Shown here: in pieces, positions 16,901-24,260 of the stretch | Layout: each line of letters opens with the position of its first letter | How positions within the stretch are numbered: the stretch's first letter is position 1 | Assembly: GCA_024762995.1 (NCBI GenBank) | Contig: JANTGI010000011.1 | Location: 1 to 40,530, forward strand | DNA: 40,530 nucleotides | Direction of reading: 5' to 3' | DNA from: Saprospiraceae bacterium | GTDB taxonomy: Bacteria > Bacteroidota > Bacteroidia > Chitinophagales > Saprospiraceae | Translations under genes and position numbers: made by a program | Notes under the pieces: model-generated | What the model was told of the DNA's origin: nothing | The model's database searches: none | Seen by the model: the letters and a program-made list of their open reading frames with translations, nothing else

Positions 16901-17644
16901 AAAGTATTCCGCAAGGTTAATCTCCAAGGTCTGTGCACCGATATCCAAGTTGCTTTCGCGAATGGATTTCATCACTTGTGCCATCGTCACCCCATAAATA
17001 CGCATCTTATCGGGCTTCACATCCACCTGATACTCCCTGACGTGGCCACCGATGGAAGCGACTTCCGAAACACCTTTGGCGGCAGACAGCCCGTATTTTA
17101 CATAAAAATCTTGGACCGAGCGTAATTCATCCAAATCCCAACCACTGGTCGGTTTTCCATCTTCATCCCGACCTTCTAAGGTGTACCAAAATATCTGTCC
17201 CAAAGCCGTCGCATCCGGCCCCAAAGTTGGCTTGACACCTTGCGGTAAAAGATTGGCCGGCAAGGAATTTAGTTTCTCTAAGATTCGGCTACGACTCCAA
17301 TAAAACTCCACATCATCATCAAAAATGACATAGATGGACGAGAAGCCAAACATGGAGTTGGAGCGGACATTTTTAACGCCCGGAATCCCTAAAAGTGTGG
17401 TGGTCAATGGATAAGTGATTTGATCTTCCACATCTTGCGGTGATCGTCCCATCCATTTAGTAAAGACTATTTGTTGGTTTTCGCCAATATCCGGAATGGC
17501 ATCTACGGAGACCGCATCCCTTGGCAACCCATTTATTTTGAAGTCAAAGGGAGCCGTCACCATCCCCCAACCAACAAACAATAACAGTAGCAGCCAAGCC
17601 ACCAGCTTATTATCGATAAAAAATCGAATTAAATTATTGAGCAT
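13955..17644 (-). CDS. cusA: CusA-family heavy-metal RND efflux pump
   Basis: 1229 aa, inner-membrane proton-driven pump. The N-terminus (LNNLIRFFIDNKLVAWLLLLLFVGWG) is the first helix; VSVDAIPDIGENQQIVFTKW and WMGRSPQDVEDQITYPLTT are hallmarks of heavy-metal-efflux RND proteins. A methionine-rich stretch near MPTSMPHSGMEM is compatible with Cu(I)/Ag(I) transport. It is about 190 aa longer than E. coli CusA: extra hydrophobic segments lie between the two halves (about residues 530-660), and a hydrophilic Asp/Lys/Asn-rich insertion occurs in the second periplasmic loop. Both features are common in Bacteroidota CusA as I recall them. It heads the pump genes, with cusC overlapping by 8 nt and the HYC_CC_PP gene 154 nt upstream. 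The start ATG at 17644 fits the family N-terminus. Confidence 0.93.
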   Translation of the reverse strand: MLNNLIRFFIDNKLVAWLLLLLFVGWGMVTAPFDFKINGLPRDAVSVDAIPDIGENQQIVFTKWMGRSPQDVEDQITYPLTTTLLGIPGVKNVRSNSMFGFSSIYVIFDDDVEFYWSRSRILEKLNSLPANLLPQGVKPTLGPDATALGQIFWYTLEGRDEDGKPTSGWDLDELRSVQDFYVKYGLSAAKGVSEVASIGGHVREYQVDVKPDKMRIYGVTMAQVMKSIRESNLDIGAQTLEINLAEYFVRGLGYVHSIEDIENSVVWVKDNVPIRIKDIAVVNVGPATRRGVLDKSGAETVGGVVIARYGANPLEVINKVKLKIDELAPGLPTKKLADGRISQVTVVPFYDRTELINETIGTLDEALTLEVLITIIVVILMLLNLKASILISGALPVAVLMVFIAMRYLGVDANIVALSGIAIAIGTMVDMGIVLTESMNAHLKNAPPDQPIGDTIYQATTEVASAVITAVATTIVSFLPVFTMQAAEGKLFRPLAFTKTFALLASIIVAITIVPPLATQLFGRKNTDIRVQYGMNVLLLVLGIFLLFTSYSFWGWLGILVALTGMAAQFLTTFQDGKYFFYFDIFKNIIYALVVGWSLAKVWMPLGVTRSLATNFLFVSLIVGLLIGFFYVVIYFYESILRFLLKIKLLFLAFVVGLVIWGFQIAQNTGQEFMPALDEGSFLLMPTSMPHSGMEMNVANLRALDMAVTAIPEVETVVGKAGRIESALDPAPMSMFENVILYKPEFKTDKNGHRIRFKVDDHGKYVRDKNDQLIPDKNGQYFRNWRKHIKSPDDIWKEIVKASKLPGLTSAPKLQPIETRLVMLQTGMRAPMGIKVKGPDLQTIESFGLQLEKYLKEVQSVKKEAVFAERIVGKPYLLLEVKRDNLARYGLTVANVQNQIQAAIGGMVMTNTVEGRERYGIRLRYPRELRDSPDKLQRIYVSTPTGAQVLLGDLVDIKYEQGPQAIKSEDGFLQGYVLFDKESGYSEVDVVNSSQAYLQEKIESGELIVPAGVSYKFAGNYEQQIRSNKRLAIVVPIALVLIFLILYFQFKSFMTTLMVFSGVFVAFAGGFILLWLYGQDWFLNVDLFGMNMRDLFQMKTINLSVAVWVGFLALFGIATDDGVLVATFLQDSFERNAPSSISGIQDAVVEAGKRRVKPAMMTTGTTILALLPVLSSTGRGADIMLPMAIPSFGGMLLQMITMFTVPVLYSLWKESDFRMKRVLKNKNHD

Positions 17645-17798
17645 TTTAAAGATTTTTGTCTATCTGTAATTAAGTACAGCGCAAATACCAATCATCGGTA
17701 TGAGCGAAACATGATGACATAAAGATTTCCAAAACGTCCAAGGCTGATAACAGTAATGGAAACAGAAACCCTTACGATACATCGCAAAGACAAAAATG

Positions 17799-18233
17799 CT
17801 AAATAAGGAAAGATTGAAAGAGCACTTGAAAGTCTCTTTCCGGTGGCGGTGATTCCGCTAGATTAAATTCAAGCTCCGTGGTAGGCGGAGCCAAAATAGA
17901 TGCAATGAAATAATGGACATAAGCAAGCACAAAATGTACTTGATGCGTAGTCAAATCCGCAAAATCCATGGTCACTAGGTCATTATCCGATTTTAGAATA
18001 ATGGTCTCATTATGGCAACAATCATCTTCATCGTGTGTCGAAGACATGGATTTGTGATTAGGACATTCCGTCCCCATTTTTTCAGAATGGCAGGATTCCG
18101 CTTCCCCAAAAAAAGCAACAGACTTTAGCTCATTTTGACAATAATGCATATCTATAGAAAAGCCCGTGGATGTAAATAACACCACAATTGCCAGCATAAA
18201 AGCCATACTACGATATAGAAAATTGTTTTTCAT
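17799..18233 (-). CDS. HYC_CC_PP family secreted protein
   Basis: 144 aa. It has a signal peptide (hydrophobic about 8-24), then the three motifs that name the family: HYC in DMHYCQNE, CC in DEDDCCHNE, and PP in ESPPPERD. Other Cys and His residues (SCHSEKMG, CPNHKSM) make it a likely periplasmic metal-binding protein; this is inference, as the family has no assigned biochemical role that I know. A second hydrophobic stretch lies near 104-116. It sits directly upstream of cusA on the same strand, the usual context in Bacteroidota, which supports a link to copper or silver handling. Confidence 0.85.
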   Translation of the reverse strand: MKNNFLYRSMAFMLAIVVLFTSTGFSIDMHYCQNELKSVAFFGEAESCHSEKMGTECPNHKSMSSTHDEDDCCHNETIILKSDNDLVTMDFADLTTHQVHFVLAYVHYFIASILAPPTTELEFNLAESPPPERDFQVLFQSFLI

Positions 18234-18238
18234 TATTG

Positions 18239-18246
18239 CAAATATA
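18239..18246 (-). promoter_or_regulatory. -7 promoter element for the HYC_CC_PP/cus cluster
   Basis: On the minus strand this reads TATATTTG, an exact TAnnTTTG match, only 5 nt before the start codon of the HYC_CC_PP gene. Transcription would start at about the ATG, giving an almost leaderless mRNA. No clear -33 TTTG box is seen. Confidence 0.5.
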
Positions 18247-18313
18247 ATGGGTTTTTAGGAATTTTGTTGAAAAACAAGCGCACATATACTTGTCAATACT
18301 TCTACTCTAAACT

Positions 18314-19228
18314 TTGCGGAGCCAAATCCGTTACTACCCAAAACCACACGTTATTTTGGACAAGTTACTACAATATACAGATTCTTATTTCTTTCGGCTC
18401 AAAAATTTTTGGGAGAGCCCACTCAATCACAAGCTCATCAGTTCCGTTTTGGTTTTTACCTTTGTGGTTTCGGTGACCCTTAGTTTTTTTGTTATTGAAG
18501 GATGGGTTCAGTTGGGACATTTTACATCTTATTTCAAAAATCCGTTTTTTGCTGTCGAAGTGGCTTTTACGCTTCTTTTAATTGCGGAGCTATTCAGTTT
18601 GATTATTGTTTTGCCAAGGTCGGTGGCCAAGTCAGTCGGGAAACAATTTGAGTTATTGTCTTTGATTTTCTTGCGAAACGGTTTCAAGGAATTTAGCCAC
18701 ATTGGCAATGATTATTTGTGGAAAGACATCGAAGCAAAGGTCGAAGGGATGATGATGTATGCAATAGGTGCCTTAGGTATATTTGCCATTATGGGCTTTG
18801 TTTACAAATTCCAAAAACACATTAAGCTGACTGATATCGAAAAAGATCAAGCCAAGTTTGTAAGTATGAAGCGACTTTTGGCCATACTTTTATTAGCGGG
18901 TTTTCTCGCCATCGGCCTGACAGATGTCTATACTTTGATTACAGACGGAGTGTATCATCACTCCTTCCATTTGTTTTATTCTTTACTCATCTTTAGTGAC
19001 ATTATTATTGTATTGATTGCCTTACGTTATACCTTGAACTATTACAAAATATTTCGCTATTCTTCTTTTGTATTGGCCACCATTTTGATTCGGATTGCTC
19101 TTTCGGCGGAAGCCCATTATAATGTAGCCATAGGCGTGGCATCGGCTCTATTTGTGCTACTCTTGACCATCGCCTACAATTATTTTTTAAGAGATGTCCC
19201 CCAGCGCAAATTAGAAAAAGACCATTAA
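18314..19228 (+). CDS. Polytopic membrane protein of unknown function
   Basis: 304 aa as read from a TTG start. Six hydrophobic segments are seen: about 45-65, 76-97, 138-158, 186-206, 220-240 and 265-288. I do not recognise the family. The fold could be a small ion-channel-like or phosphate-starvation-induced-PsiE-like six-helix protein, but no diagnostic motif is seen. There is no in-frame ATG before about residue 141, deep in the first half, and a stop codon lies just upstream of 18314. The true start must therefore be TTG at 18314, TTG at 18356 or another rare codon. It is divergent from the cus cluster (80-nt gap), so the two might share control. It ends in a basic tail. Confidence 0.6.
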   Translation: MRSQIRYYPKPHVILDKLLQYTDSYFFRLKNFWESPLNHKLISSVLVFTFVVSVTLSFFVIEGWVQLGHFTSYFKNPFFAVEVAFTLLLIAELFSLIIVLPRSVAKSVGKQFELLSLIFLRNGFKEFSHIGNDYLWKDIEAKVEGMMMYAIGALGIFAIMGFVYKFQKHIKLTDIEKDQAKFVSMKRLLAILLLAGFLAIGLTDVYTLITDGVYHHSFHLFYSLLIFSDIIIVLIALRYTLNYYKIFRYSSFVLATILIRIALSAEAHYNVAIGVASALFVLLLTIAYNYFLRDVPQRKLEKDH

Positions 19229-19695
19229 CGGCTTTCGCAAAAGCTGATGATGACACATGGGTTCCAGTATTTTGCGTCTTGCTCTACCCTACTTTCTAAT
19301 TTTGGATTTTATGCTTATTATTCCGTTGCAGGAAAATATTGAATGAGTAAATTTTTTATACCTATCTAAAACCAAGAATTTTCAGCCAAGGTGCCGTAAA
19401 CTTGCATCGTACCCAATTTTAGGATATTGCGAAAACCAAGTGTTTTTACGATGGTGCACAACTCTTTTCTGCGACCGAGCCTGCCCTATTTCTAATTTTG
19501 GATTTTTGGCTAATTATTCCTTTGCAGGAAAATATTGAATGAGTAAATTTATTGAACAATCCGAAAACTAGATGCTTCTTAGTCAAGATGACACAAAATC
19601 CAAACTGGCGCCCTTCATCACAAGCCTTCCCCCACCTAAATTAAAAAAAAATCAACTCCAACTTGACATTAATAAAAATAACCTACTTCTTTGCA
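19229..19695. repeat. Intergenic region with two degenerate direct repeats
   Basis: About 470 nt without a convincing gene. Two segments, 19283-19354 and 19479-19550, are near-identical over about 65 bp: both contain TTTCTAATTTTGGATTTT, TTGCAGGAAAATATTGAA and TGAGTAAATTT. They are offset by exactly 196 bp, and the flanks show weaker similarity, suggesting an old tandem duplication of a roughly 196-bp unit. Function unknown. Confidence 0.6.
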
Positions 19696-19711
19696 TTACC
19701 CAAATGGGTAA
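19696..19711. promoter_or_regulatory. Candidate TetR operator at the tetR start
   Basis: TTACCCAAATGGGTAA is an inverted repeat (TTACCCA, 2 nt, TGGGTAA) ending 2 nt before the tetR ATG. Its left 12 bases recur at the start of the downstream tolC gene. A TTG at 19663 and a TTTG at 19690 upstream could form a degenerate promoter. Binding by the encoded TetR would repress the exporter operon (inference). Confidence 0.55.
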
Positions 19712-19713
19712 AT

Positions 19714-20319
19714 ATGAAGAAAGACACCAAAAATATCATACTTCTTGCTGCAAAAGATGTCTTTACACAAAAGGGATTTGCAGGGGCGCGTATGCAAGAA
19801 ATTGCCGATAAAGCAGGGATTAATAAAGGACTTCTACACTACTACTTTAAGTCCAAAAATGCCTTGTTTAATGCGGTATTCTTTGAAATTTTTGATGCCG
19901 TCTCTCCCGAATTAAATGATATTTTGTCGTCCAAAGAGACAGATGTTTTGACCAAGGTCAGCTTGTTTGTGGATAGATATATGAACTTGCTTTTGCAAAA
20001 TCCCTTCTTTATCAGCCACATTGTTTGCGAACTAAATAGAGCGCCTAACAAATTGATTTCCGGTATTTTACGCAGTGACAAAATACCTAATCCGATACCG
20101 TTTTTAGTGCAATTACAACAGGAAGCACAAGAAGGGAAAATCAAACAGACTGACCCTTTTCAACTCATGATAAGCATTGTTTCACTGTGCGCTTTCCCTT
20201 TTGTCGGAAGACCTGTAATGGAAATAATCTTAGACATACAGACACCTGATTTTTTACAACTGATGACCAAACGAAAAGAGTGGATTAAGCAATTTATCCA
20301 CGATGGTCTTCGACCCTAA
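19714..20319 (+). CDS. TetR/AcrR-family transcriptional regulator
   Basis: 201 aa from ATG 19714. An upstream TTG at 19663 would add 17 residues and run through the operator, so the ATG is preferred. The N-terminal helix-turn-helix (about 5-50) has the TetR pattern: ILLAAKDVFTQKGFAGARM, EIADKAGINKGLLHYYFKSK. The C-terminal helical domain has a pattern like the YbiH/CecR group, with conserved FFISHIVCELN. It should sense a small molecule and release the operator. The next gene, a TolC-like protein, begins 29 nt after its stop, and the set tetR-tolC-adaptor-ATPase-ATPase-permease-permease matches the CecR-YbhGFSR arrangement. Confidence 0.9.
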   Translation: MKKDTKNIILLAAKDVFTQKGFAGARMQEIADKAGINKGLLHYYFKSKNALFNAVFFEIFDAVSPELNDILSSKETDVLTKVSLFVDRYMNLLLQNPFFISHIVCELNRAPNKLISGILRSDKIPNPIPFLVQLQQEAQEGKIKQTDPFQLMISIVSLCAFPFVGRPVMEIILDIQTPDFLQLMTKRKEWIKQFIHDGLRP

Positions 20320-20340
20320 TTTTTTTTGCTTTTTAAAAAT

Positions 20341-20352
20341 TTACCCAAATGG
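20341..20352. promoter_or_regulatory. Second copy of the operator half at the tolC start
   Basis: TTACCCAAATGG repeats the first 12 bases of the inverted repeat at 19696-19711. As there, it overlaps a translation start (the tolC ATG is 20349-20351). The right arm is degenerate. It may be a weaker regulator site, or a shared translational signal. Confidence 0.4.
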
Positions 20353-21626
20353 TCAATTATTTAAATAAAACAAGTACGATTCGATGGATATTTTTGGTGA
20401 GTGGGATGCTGATCGGGCATTTTCTGCTTGCGCAAAATTCAACCACCTTAACCGAATGCATCGAATTGGCGACCCAAAACAATGCCCTTTCTCAAACCGG
20501 CAGTATTTATCAAAATCTTCAACAACTCAATACCGACATCGGGGATTTAGCCAATAAACCGCAAATTTCGGTCGAGTCGGATGCGTCCATCCAATCGGAA
20601 GCCTTAAAATTTGACCTACCCATACCGATGCATCCCATCACCAAAGAGCTGCCCATCTATAAGGTCAAAGTATATGGTCAACTCCTATACCCCATTCTGA
20701 ATGGTCACCTTCCGGAAATAAAAACAACAGTGCTCAATCAGGACTTGAACATCAAGCAACAACAAACTAAAGTGGACTTGTATGGCATCAAATCCAAAGT
20801 GGCTGAGTTGTTCTTTGGCATCCACCTGTTGGGAAGTAAAAAATCATTACTCGCCAGCATCGAAAATGATTTAAACCTAAAAAAAGCCCAATTACAAAAA
20901 GCCATTAAAGGTGGTGTAGCCACTTCCCTGGACCTACACCGCATCGAGTCTGAAATCCTTAAAATTGATAATCAAATCAATGATCTTGACCAACAAAAAA
21001 TCGGACTTATTCTAATACTTAACTCCTTTGTCAATAAAGACTTTACAGCAAATACGCAGTTCGTCATTGACCAAGGAACACCAACACAAAGACCTGAATA
21101 TCAGCTATTTAAGGAAATGAAAAACAAATTGGAGCTAACTAAAAAAATAGCCGAAGCAGAAAAAAAAGTGAAGCTTTCTGCCTTTGTTCAAGCCGGTGGG
21201 GGCATTCCTAATCCTATCAATTTGTTTGATGACAGTTTTAGTCCTTATGCAATCGGTGGCGTAAAATTTTCATGGCCCATTACAGACTGGGGCAAGAGCG
21301 ATAAAATCAGTCAGCAACTGGATATTCAACAACAATTAGTGGACAAGCAAGAGCAAGCTTTTGACTTACAGCAAAGTGTGGCTGACGTTCAATTGACCAC
21401 CGAAATTAATAATATTAAATCAAGCATCGCCGGTGAACAAAAGCGACTCGCCATGCAAGAAGTAATCGTGAATGAAGTCAACAAACAATTCATCAATGGG
21501 GTCGCCACTTCCCTAGACTATTTGACGGAAGTCAACAAAAAAAGCCAAATTCAACTAGGCATCGCTGCCAAAGAAATACAAATTAAATTTTTGGAAACCA
21601 AACAATCCATACAGAAAGGTTGGTAA
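20349..21626 (+). CDS. TolC-family outer-membrane protein of the ABC exporter
   Basis: 425 aa. The signal peptide spans about 1-29 (hydrophobic 12-28, ending LLAQ). The rest is long amphipathic helices with two similar halves, each holding a GVATSLD motif (about 194-200 and 377-383), as in outer-membrane efflux proteins. It should form the outer-membrane duct for the exporter encoded downstream. It follows tetR by 29 nt and precedes the adaptor gene by 51 nt. It is only distantly similar to the CusC-like protein in this window, so the two efflux systems have their own ducts. Confidence 0.88.
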   Translation: MVNYLNKTSTIRWIFLVSGMLIGHFLLAQNSTTLTECIELATQNNALSQTGSIYQNLQQLNTDIGDLANKPQISVESDASIQSEALKFDLPIPMHPITKELPIYKVKVYGQLLYPILNGHLPEIKTTVLNQDLNIKQQQTKVDLYGIKSKVAELFFGIHLLGSKKSLLASIENDLNLKKAQLQKAIKGGVATSLDLHRIESEILKIDNQINDLDQQKIGLILILNSFVNKDFTANTQFVIDQGTPTQRPEYQLFKEMKNKLELTKKIAEAEKKVKLSAFVQAGGGIPNPINLFDDSFSPYAIGGVKFSWPITDWGKSDKISQQLDIQQQLVDKQEQAFDLQQSVADVQLTTEINNIKSSIAGEQKRLAMQEVIVNEVNKQFINGVATSLDYLTEVNKKSQIQLGIAAKEIQIKFLETKQSIQKGW

Positions 21627-21677
21627 CCGAAAGTAATTCATGATTCAAAAAAATCAACGAACCAAAATAGAAGAAAA

Positions 21678-22592
21678 ATGAAAAAAATCATCATTCCCAT
21701 ATTGGCTATTCTGATTGGCTTCGGTTGCAAGAAGCAGGAGAAGTTGGCAGATGCCTACGGCAACTTTGAAGCAGACGAATGGCTTATCTATCCCGAATCT
21801 CCAGGGAAACTACTATCATTTTCCGTAAACGAAGGGGATTTACTCAAAAAAAATCAACTACTTGGTTCCGTTGATACTTCTGCCCTAGTGCTTCAAAGAG
21901 AGCAACTAAATGCTTCTATATCAGCCATTTACGCCAAAAAACAAACAGCAGGCCCGGATATTTCTTTGCTGCAAAAAAGGAAAGAAGTAATATTGAGCGA
22001 TCGGCAAAGAGTAGCCAAATTACTGGCAGACAGTGTCGCCACGCAAAAGCAAATGGACGACATCAATAACCAATTAGCCGTCTTAGAACAACAAATAAAG
22101 GTGGCTAGAGAAAAAGTCGAAATAGCTAATAAAAGTATTTTTGCGCAAGTCAATCCCCTAAGAAAACAGATTGCGATTGTCAATGACCGAATCAAAAAAG
22201 CCAAAATTTATGCACCGACACAAGGTCGAGTCACCCAAAAATTTGTCAATGCCGGTGAAGTCATCGCTCCGCAAATTCCATTGTTAAAACTAGCGAAGAT
22301 GGACACCTTATTTCTTCGTGCTTACTTTTCCGGAAATCAATATGCCCAACTCCAACTCAACCAAACCGTCAACGTCCATATCGACCCGGACAAGACCTAT
22401 CAAGGAAAGGTCACTTGGATAGCCGAAGAAGCGGAGTTTACACCAAAAATTGTGCAAACCAAAGAAGAACGGGTCAATCTCACTTATGCTGTAAAAATAG
22501 CCATCCCCAATGATGGATATTTAAAAATTGGCATGCCCGGTGAAGTTTGGCTAAATAGTTCTTCCAAGGAGAACCAACCAAAAGAAAAATAA
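21678..22592 (+). CDS. HlyD-family periplasmic adaptor lipoprotein
   Basis: 304 aa. The N-terminus MKKIIIPILAILIGFGCKK has a lipobox-like end (IGFGC), so it is probably a lipoprotein attached at Cys17. A lipoyl-like half (FEADEWLIYPESPGKLLSF, then VNEGDLLKKNQLLG) is followed by a helical hairpin (about 75-165) and the second half (IYAPTQGRVTQKFVNAGEV). This is the HlyD/YbhG membrane-fusion layout. It links the ABC permeases to the TolC-like protein. The next gene begins 5 nt later. Length is close to YbhG (about 330). Confidence 0.9.
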   Translation: MKKIIIPILAILIGFGCKKQEKLADAYGNFEADEWLIYPESPGKLLSFSVNEGDLLKKNQLLGSVDTSALVLQREQLNASISAIYAKKQTAGPDISLLQKRKEVILSDRQRVAKLLADSVATQKQMDDINNQLAVLEQQIKVAREKVEIANKSIFAQVNPLRKQIAIVNDRIKKAKIYAPTQGRVTQKFVNAGEVIAPQIPLLKLAKMDTLFLRAYFSGNQYAQLQLNQTVNVHIDPDKTYQGKVTWIAEEAEFTPKIVQTKEERVNLTYAVKIAIPNDGYLKIGMPGEVWLNSSSKENQPKEK

Positions 22593-22597
22593 TTTTG

Positions 22598-23542
22598 ATG
22601 AACACATCCGCACCACAACCACCTTTTGCCGTGCAAGTCGAAGACTTGGTAAAAACCTATGCGCAAAGTGAAGCATTGAAGTCCATCTCCTTCAATGTCG
22701 CCCACAATGAGCTATTTGGAATTATCGGTCCGGATGGTGGAGGGAAGACGACCCTATTCAGAATATTAACCAGCTTGATGCTGCCCACTTCAGGCAACGC
22801 CCTAACCTATGGTTATGATGTCCAAAAAGATTACAAAGAAATACGGAAAATTATTGGCTATATGCCCGGACAATTTTCTTTATATCAAGATTTAACCGTA
22901 GAGGAGAATTTGCAATTTTTTGCCAGAATTTTTGGCGCAAGCATCTCTGAGAATTATGAATTAATCGCTGAGATTTATGACCACATCAAACCGTTTAAAG
23001 ATAGAAGAGCCGGCGACCTTTCGGGCGGAATGAAGCAAAAACTAGCGCTCTCCTGCGCACTCATCCACTACCCTAAAATTTTATTCTTGGATGAGCCGAC
23101 AACAGGTATCGATGCGGTGTCCAGAATGGAGCTTTGGAGTATGCTAAAATCATTAAAGAAAAAAGGCGTAACCATCATAGTATCAACACCTTACATGGAT
23201 GAAGCCTTACTTTGTGACCGCATCTTATTAATGCAGGAAGGCAGTATTTTGGACAGCAACACACCGAAGGGTATTATTAATAATTTTCAGAAGCAAATCG
23301 TCGCCATCGAAACACATAATAATAAGGAATCCATCAAAGGCCTTAGACGCCTACCCTACTTGGATAGCGTCCATACATTTGGATATGAAATACATGCTAC
23401 GTCCACCGAAACAATTGATACACCCCAACTAAAAAATGATTTAGAAAAAATGGGTTATCAAGATATAAATGTCCGGAACATTGAACCAACGATTGAAGAT
23501 TGCTTTATGGATTTGATGCAAAATAACGAAAGCCATGGATAA
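22598..23542 (+). CDS. ABC transporter ATPase 1 (YbhF N-half-like)
   Basis: 314 aa from ATG 22598; a TTG directly before it is less likely as the start. Walker A is GPDGGGKTT, Q-loop region GYMPGQFSLYQDLT, signature LSGGMKQK, Walker B ILFLDEPTTGID. The Asp-Gly-Gly-Gly form of Walker A resembles the N-terminal half of YbhF. An extra C-terminal domain of about 80 aa follows the nucleotide-binding domain. It powers export together with ATPase 2, whose ATG overlaps this stop by 8 nt, so the two halves that are fused in E. coli YbhF are separate here. Confidence 0.93.
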   Translation: MNTSAPQPPFAVQVEDLVKTYAQSEALKSISFNVAHNELFGIIGPDGGGKTTLFRILTSLMLPTSGNALTYGYDVQKDYKEIRKIIGYMPGQFSLYQDLTVEENLQFFARIFGASISENYELIAEIYDHIKPFKDRRAGDLSGGMKQKLALSCALIHYPKILFLDEPTTGIDAVSRMELWSMLKSLKKKGVTIIVSTPYMDEALLCDRILLMQEGSILDSNTPKGIINNFQKQIVAIETHNNKESIKGLRRLPYLDSVHTFGYEIHATSTETIDTPQLKNDLEKMGYQDINVRNIEPTIEDCFMDLMQNNESHG

Positions 23543-24260
23543 ACCAGTCATCTATTCCAATGATTTAACAAAGAATTTTGGTTCATTCTGTGCAGTGAAT
23601 AAAATTTGCTTTGAAATAAAAAAAGGAGAAATTTTTGGATTTCTTGGAGCCAATGGAGCCGGCAAAACAACCGGAATAAAAATGCTCACCGGCTTGCTCA
23701 CCCCTTCGTCCGGAGAAGCCCGTGTGGCCGGTTTCGATGTCTTTACAGAGAGTGAAAAAATTAAAAAAAACATAGGCTACATGAGCCAAAAGTTTTCTCT
23801 TTACAATGACTTAACCGTCAATGAAAATATCCGTTTTTACGCAGGTGTTTACGGATTAAGCAAAAAGGAAATTAAAATTAAGAAAAAAGAGCTGATTGCC
23901 AAATTGGGATTAGAAGATGTACAAGACACACTGGCCAAGGAATTACCCTTAGGTTGGAAGCAAAAATTGGCCTTTTCCATCGCCATTATTCACCAACCCA
24001 AAGTGGTCTTTTTGGATGAGCCGACAGGTGGTGTAGATCCGATTACGCGTCGTCAATTTTGGGAAATGATCTTTGATGCCAGTGCGGCAGGCATTACGGT
24101 TTTGGTCACCACGCACTACATGGATGAAGCCGAATATTGCGATAGAATCTCAATTATGGTGGACGGAAAAATCGTCGCCTTAGGCACACCGAAAGAACTC
24201 AAAAATCAATATAACGAAGAAGATATGAACAGTATTTTCGTAAAACTAGCAAGAGGATGA
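23535..24260 (+). CDS. ABC transporter ATPase 2 (YbhF C-half-like)
   Basis: 241 aa. Walker A GANGAGKTT, Q-loop region GYMSQKFSLYNDLT, Walker B VVFLDEPTGGVDP. The signature is LPLGWKQK in place of LSGGQ; this altered form is normal in the C-terminal half of YbhF-type ATPases and suggests asymmetric ATP sites. The start overlaps the stop of ATPase 1 by 8 nt and the stop overlaps the first permease by 4 nt (ATGA), a tightly coupled set. Confidence 0.93.
   Translation: MDKPVIYSNDLTKNFGSFCAVNKICFEIKKGEIFGFLGANGAGKTTGIKMLTGLLTPSSGEARVAGFDVFTESEKIKKNIGYMSQKFSLYNDLTVNENIRFYAGVYGLSKKEIKIKKKELIAKLGLEDVQDTLAKELPLGWKQKLAFSIAIIHQPKVVFLDEPTGGVDPITRRQFWEMIFDASAAGITVLVTTHYMDEAEYCDRISIMVDGKIVALGTPKELKNQYNEEDMNSIFVKLARG

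Noticed and set aside
19572-19811. Short plus-strand frame overlapping the tetR start
   Set aside because: It is out of frame with the clear helix-turn-helix protein and has no features of its own.
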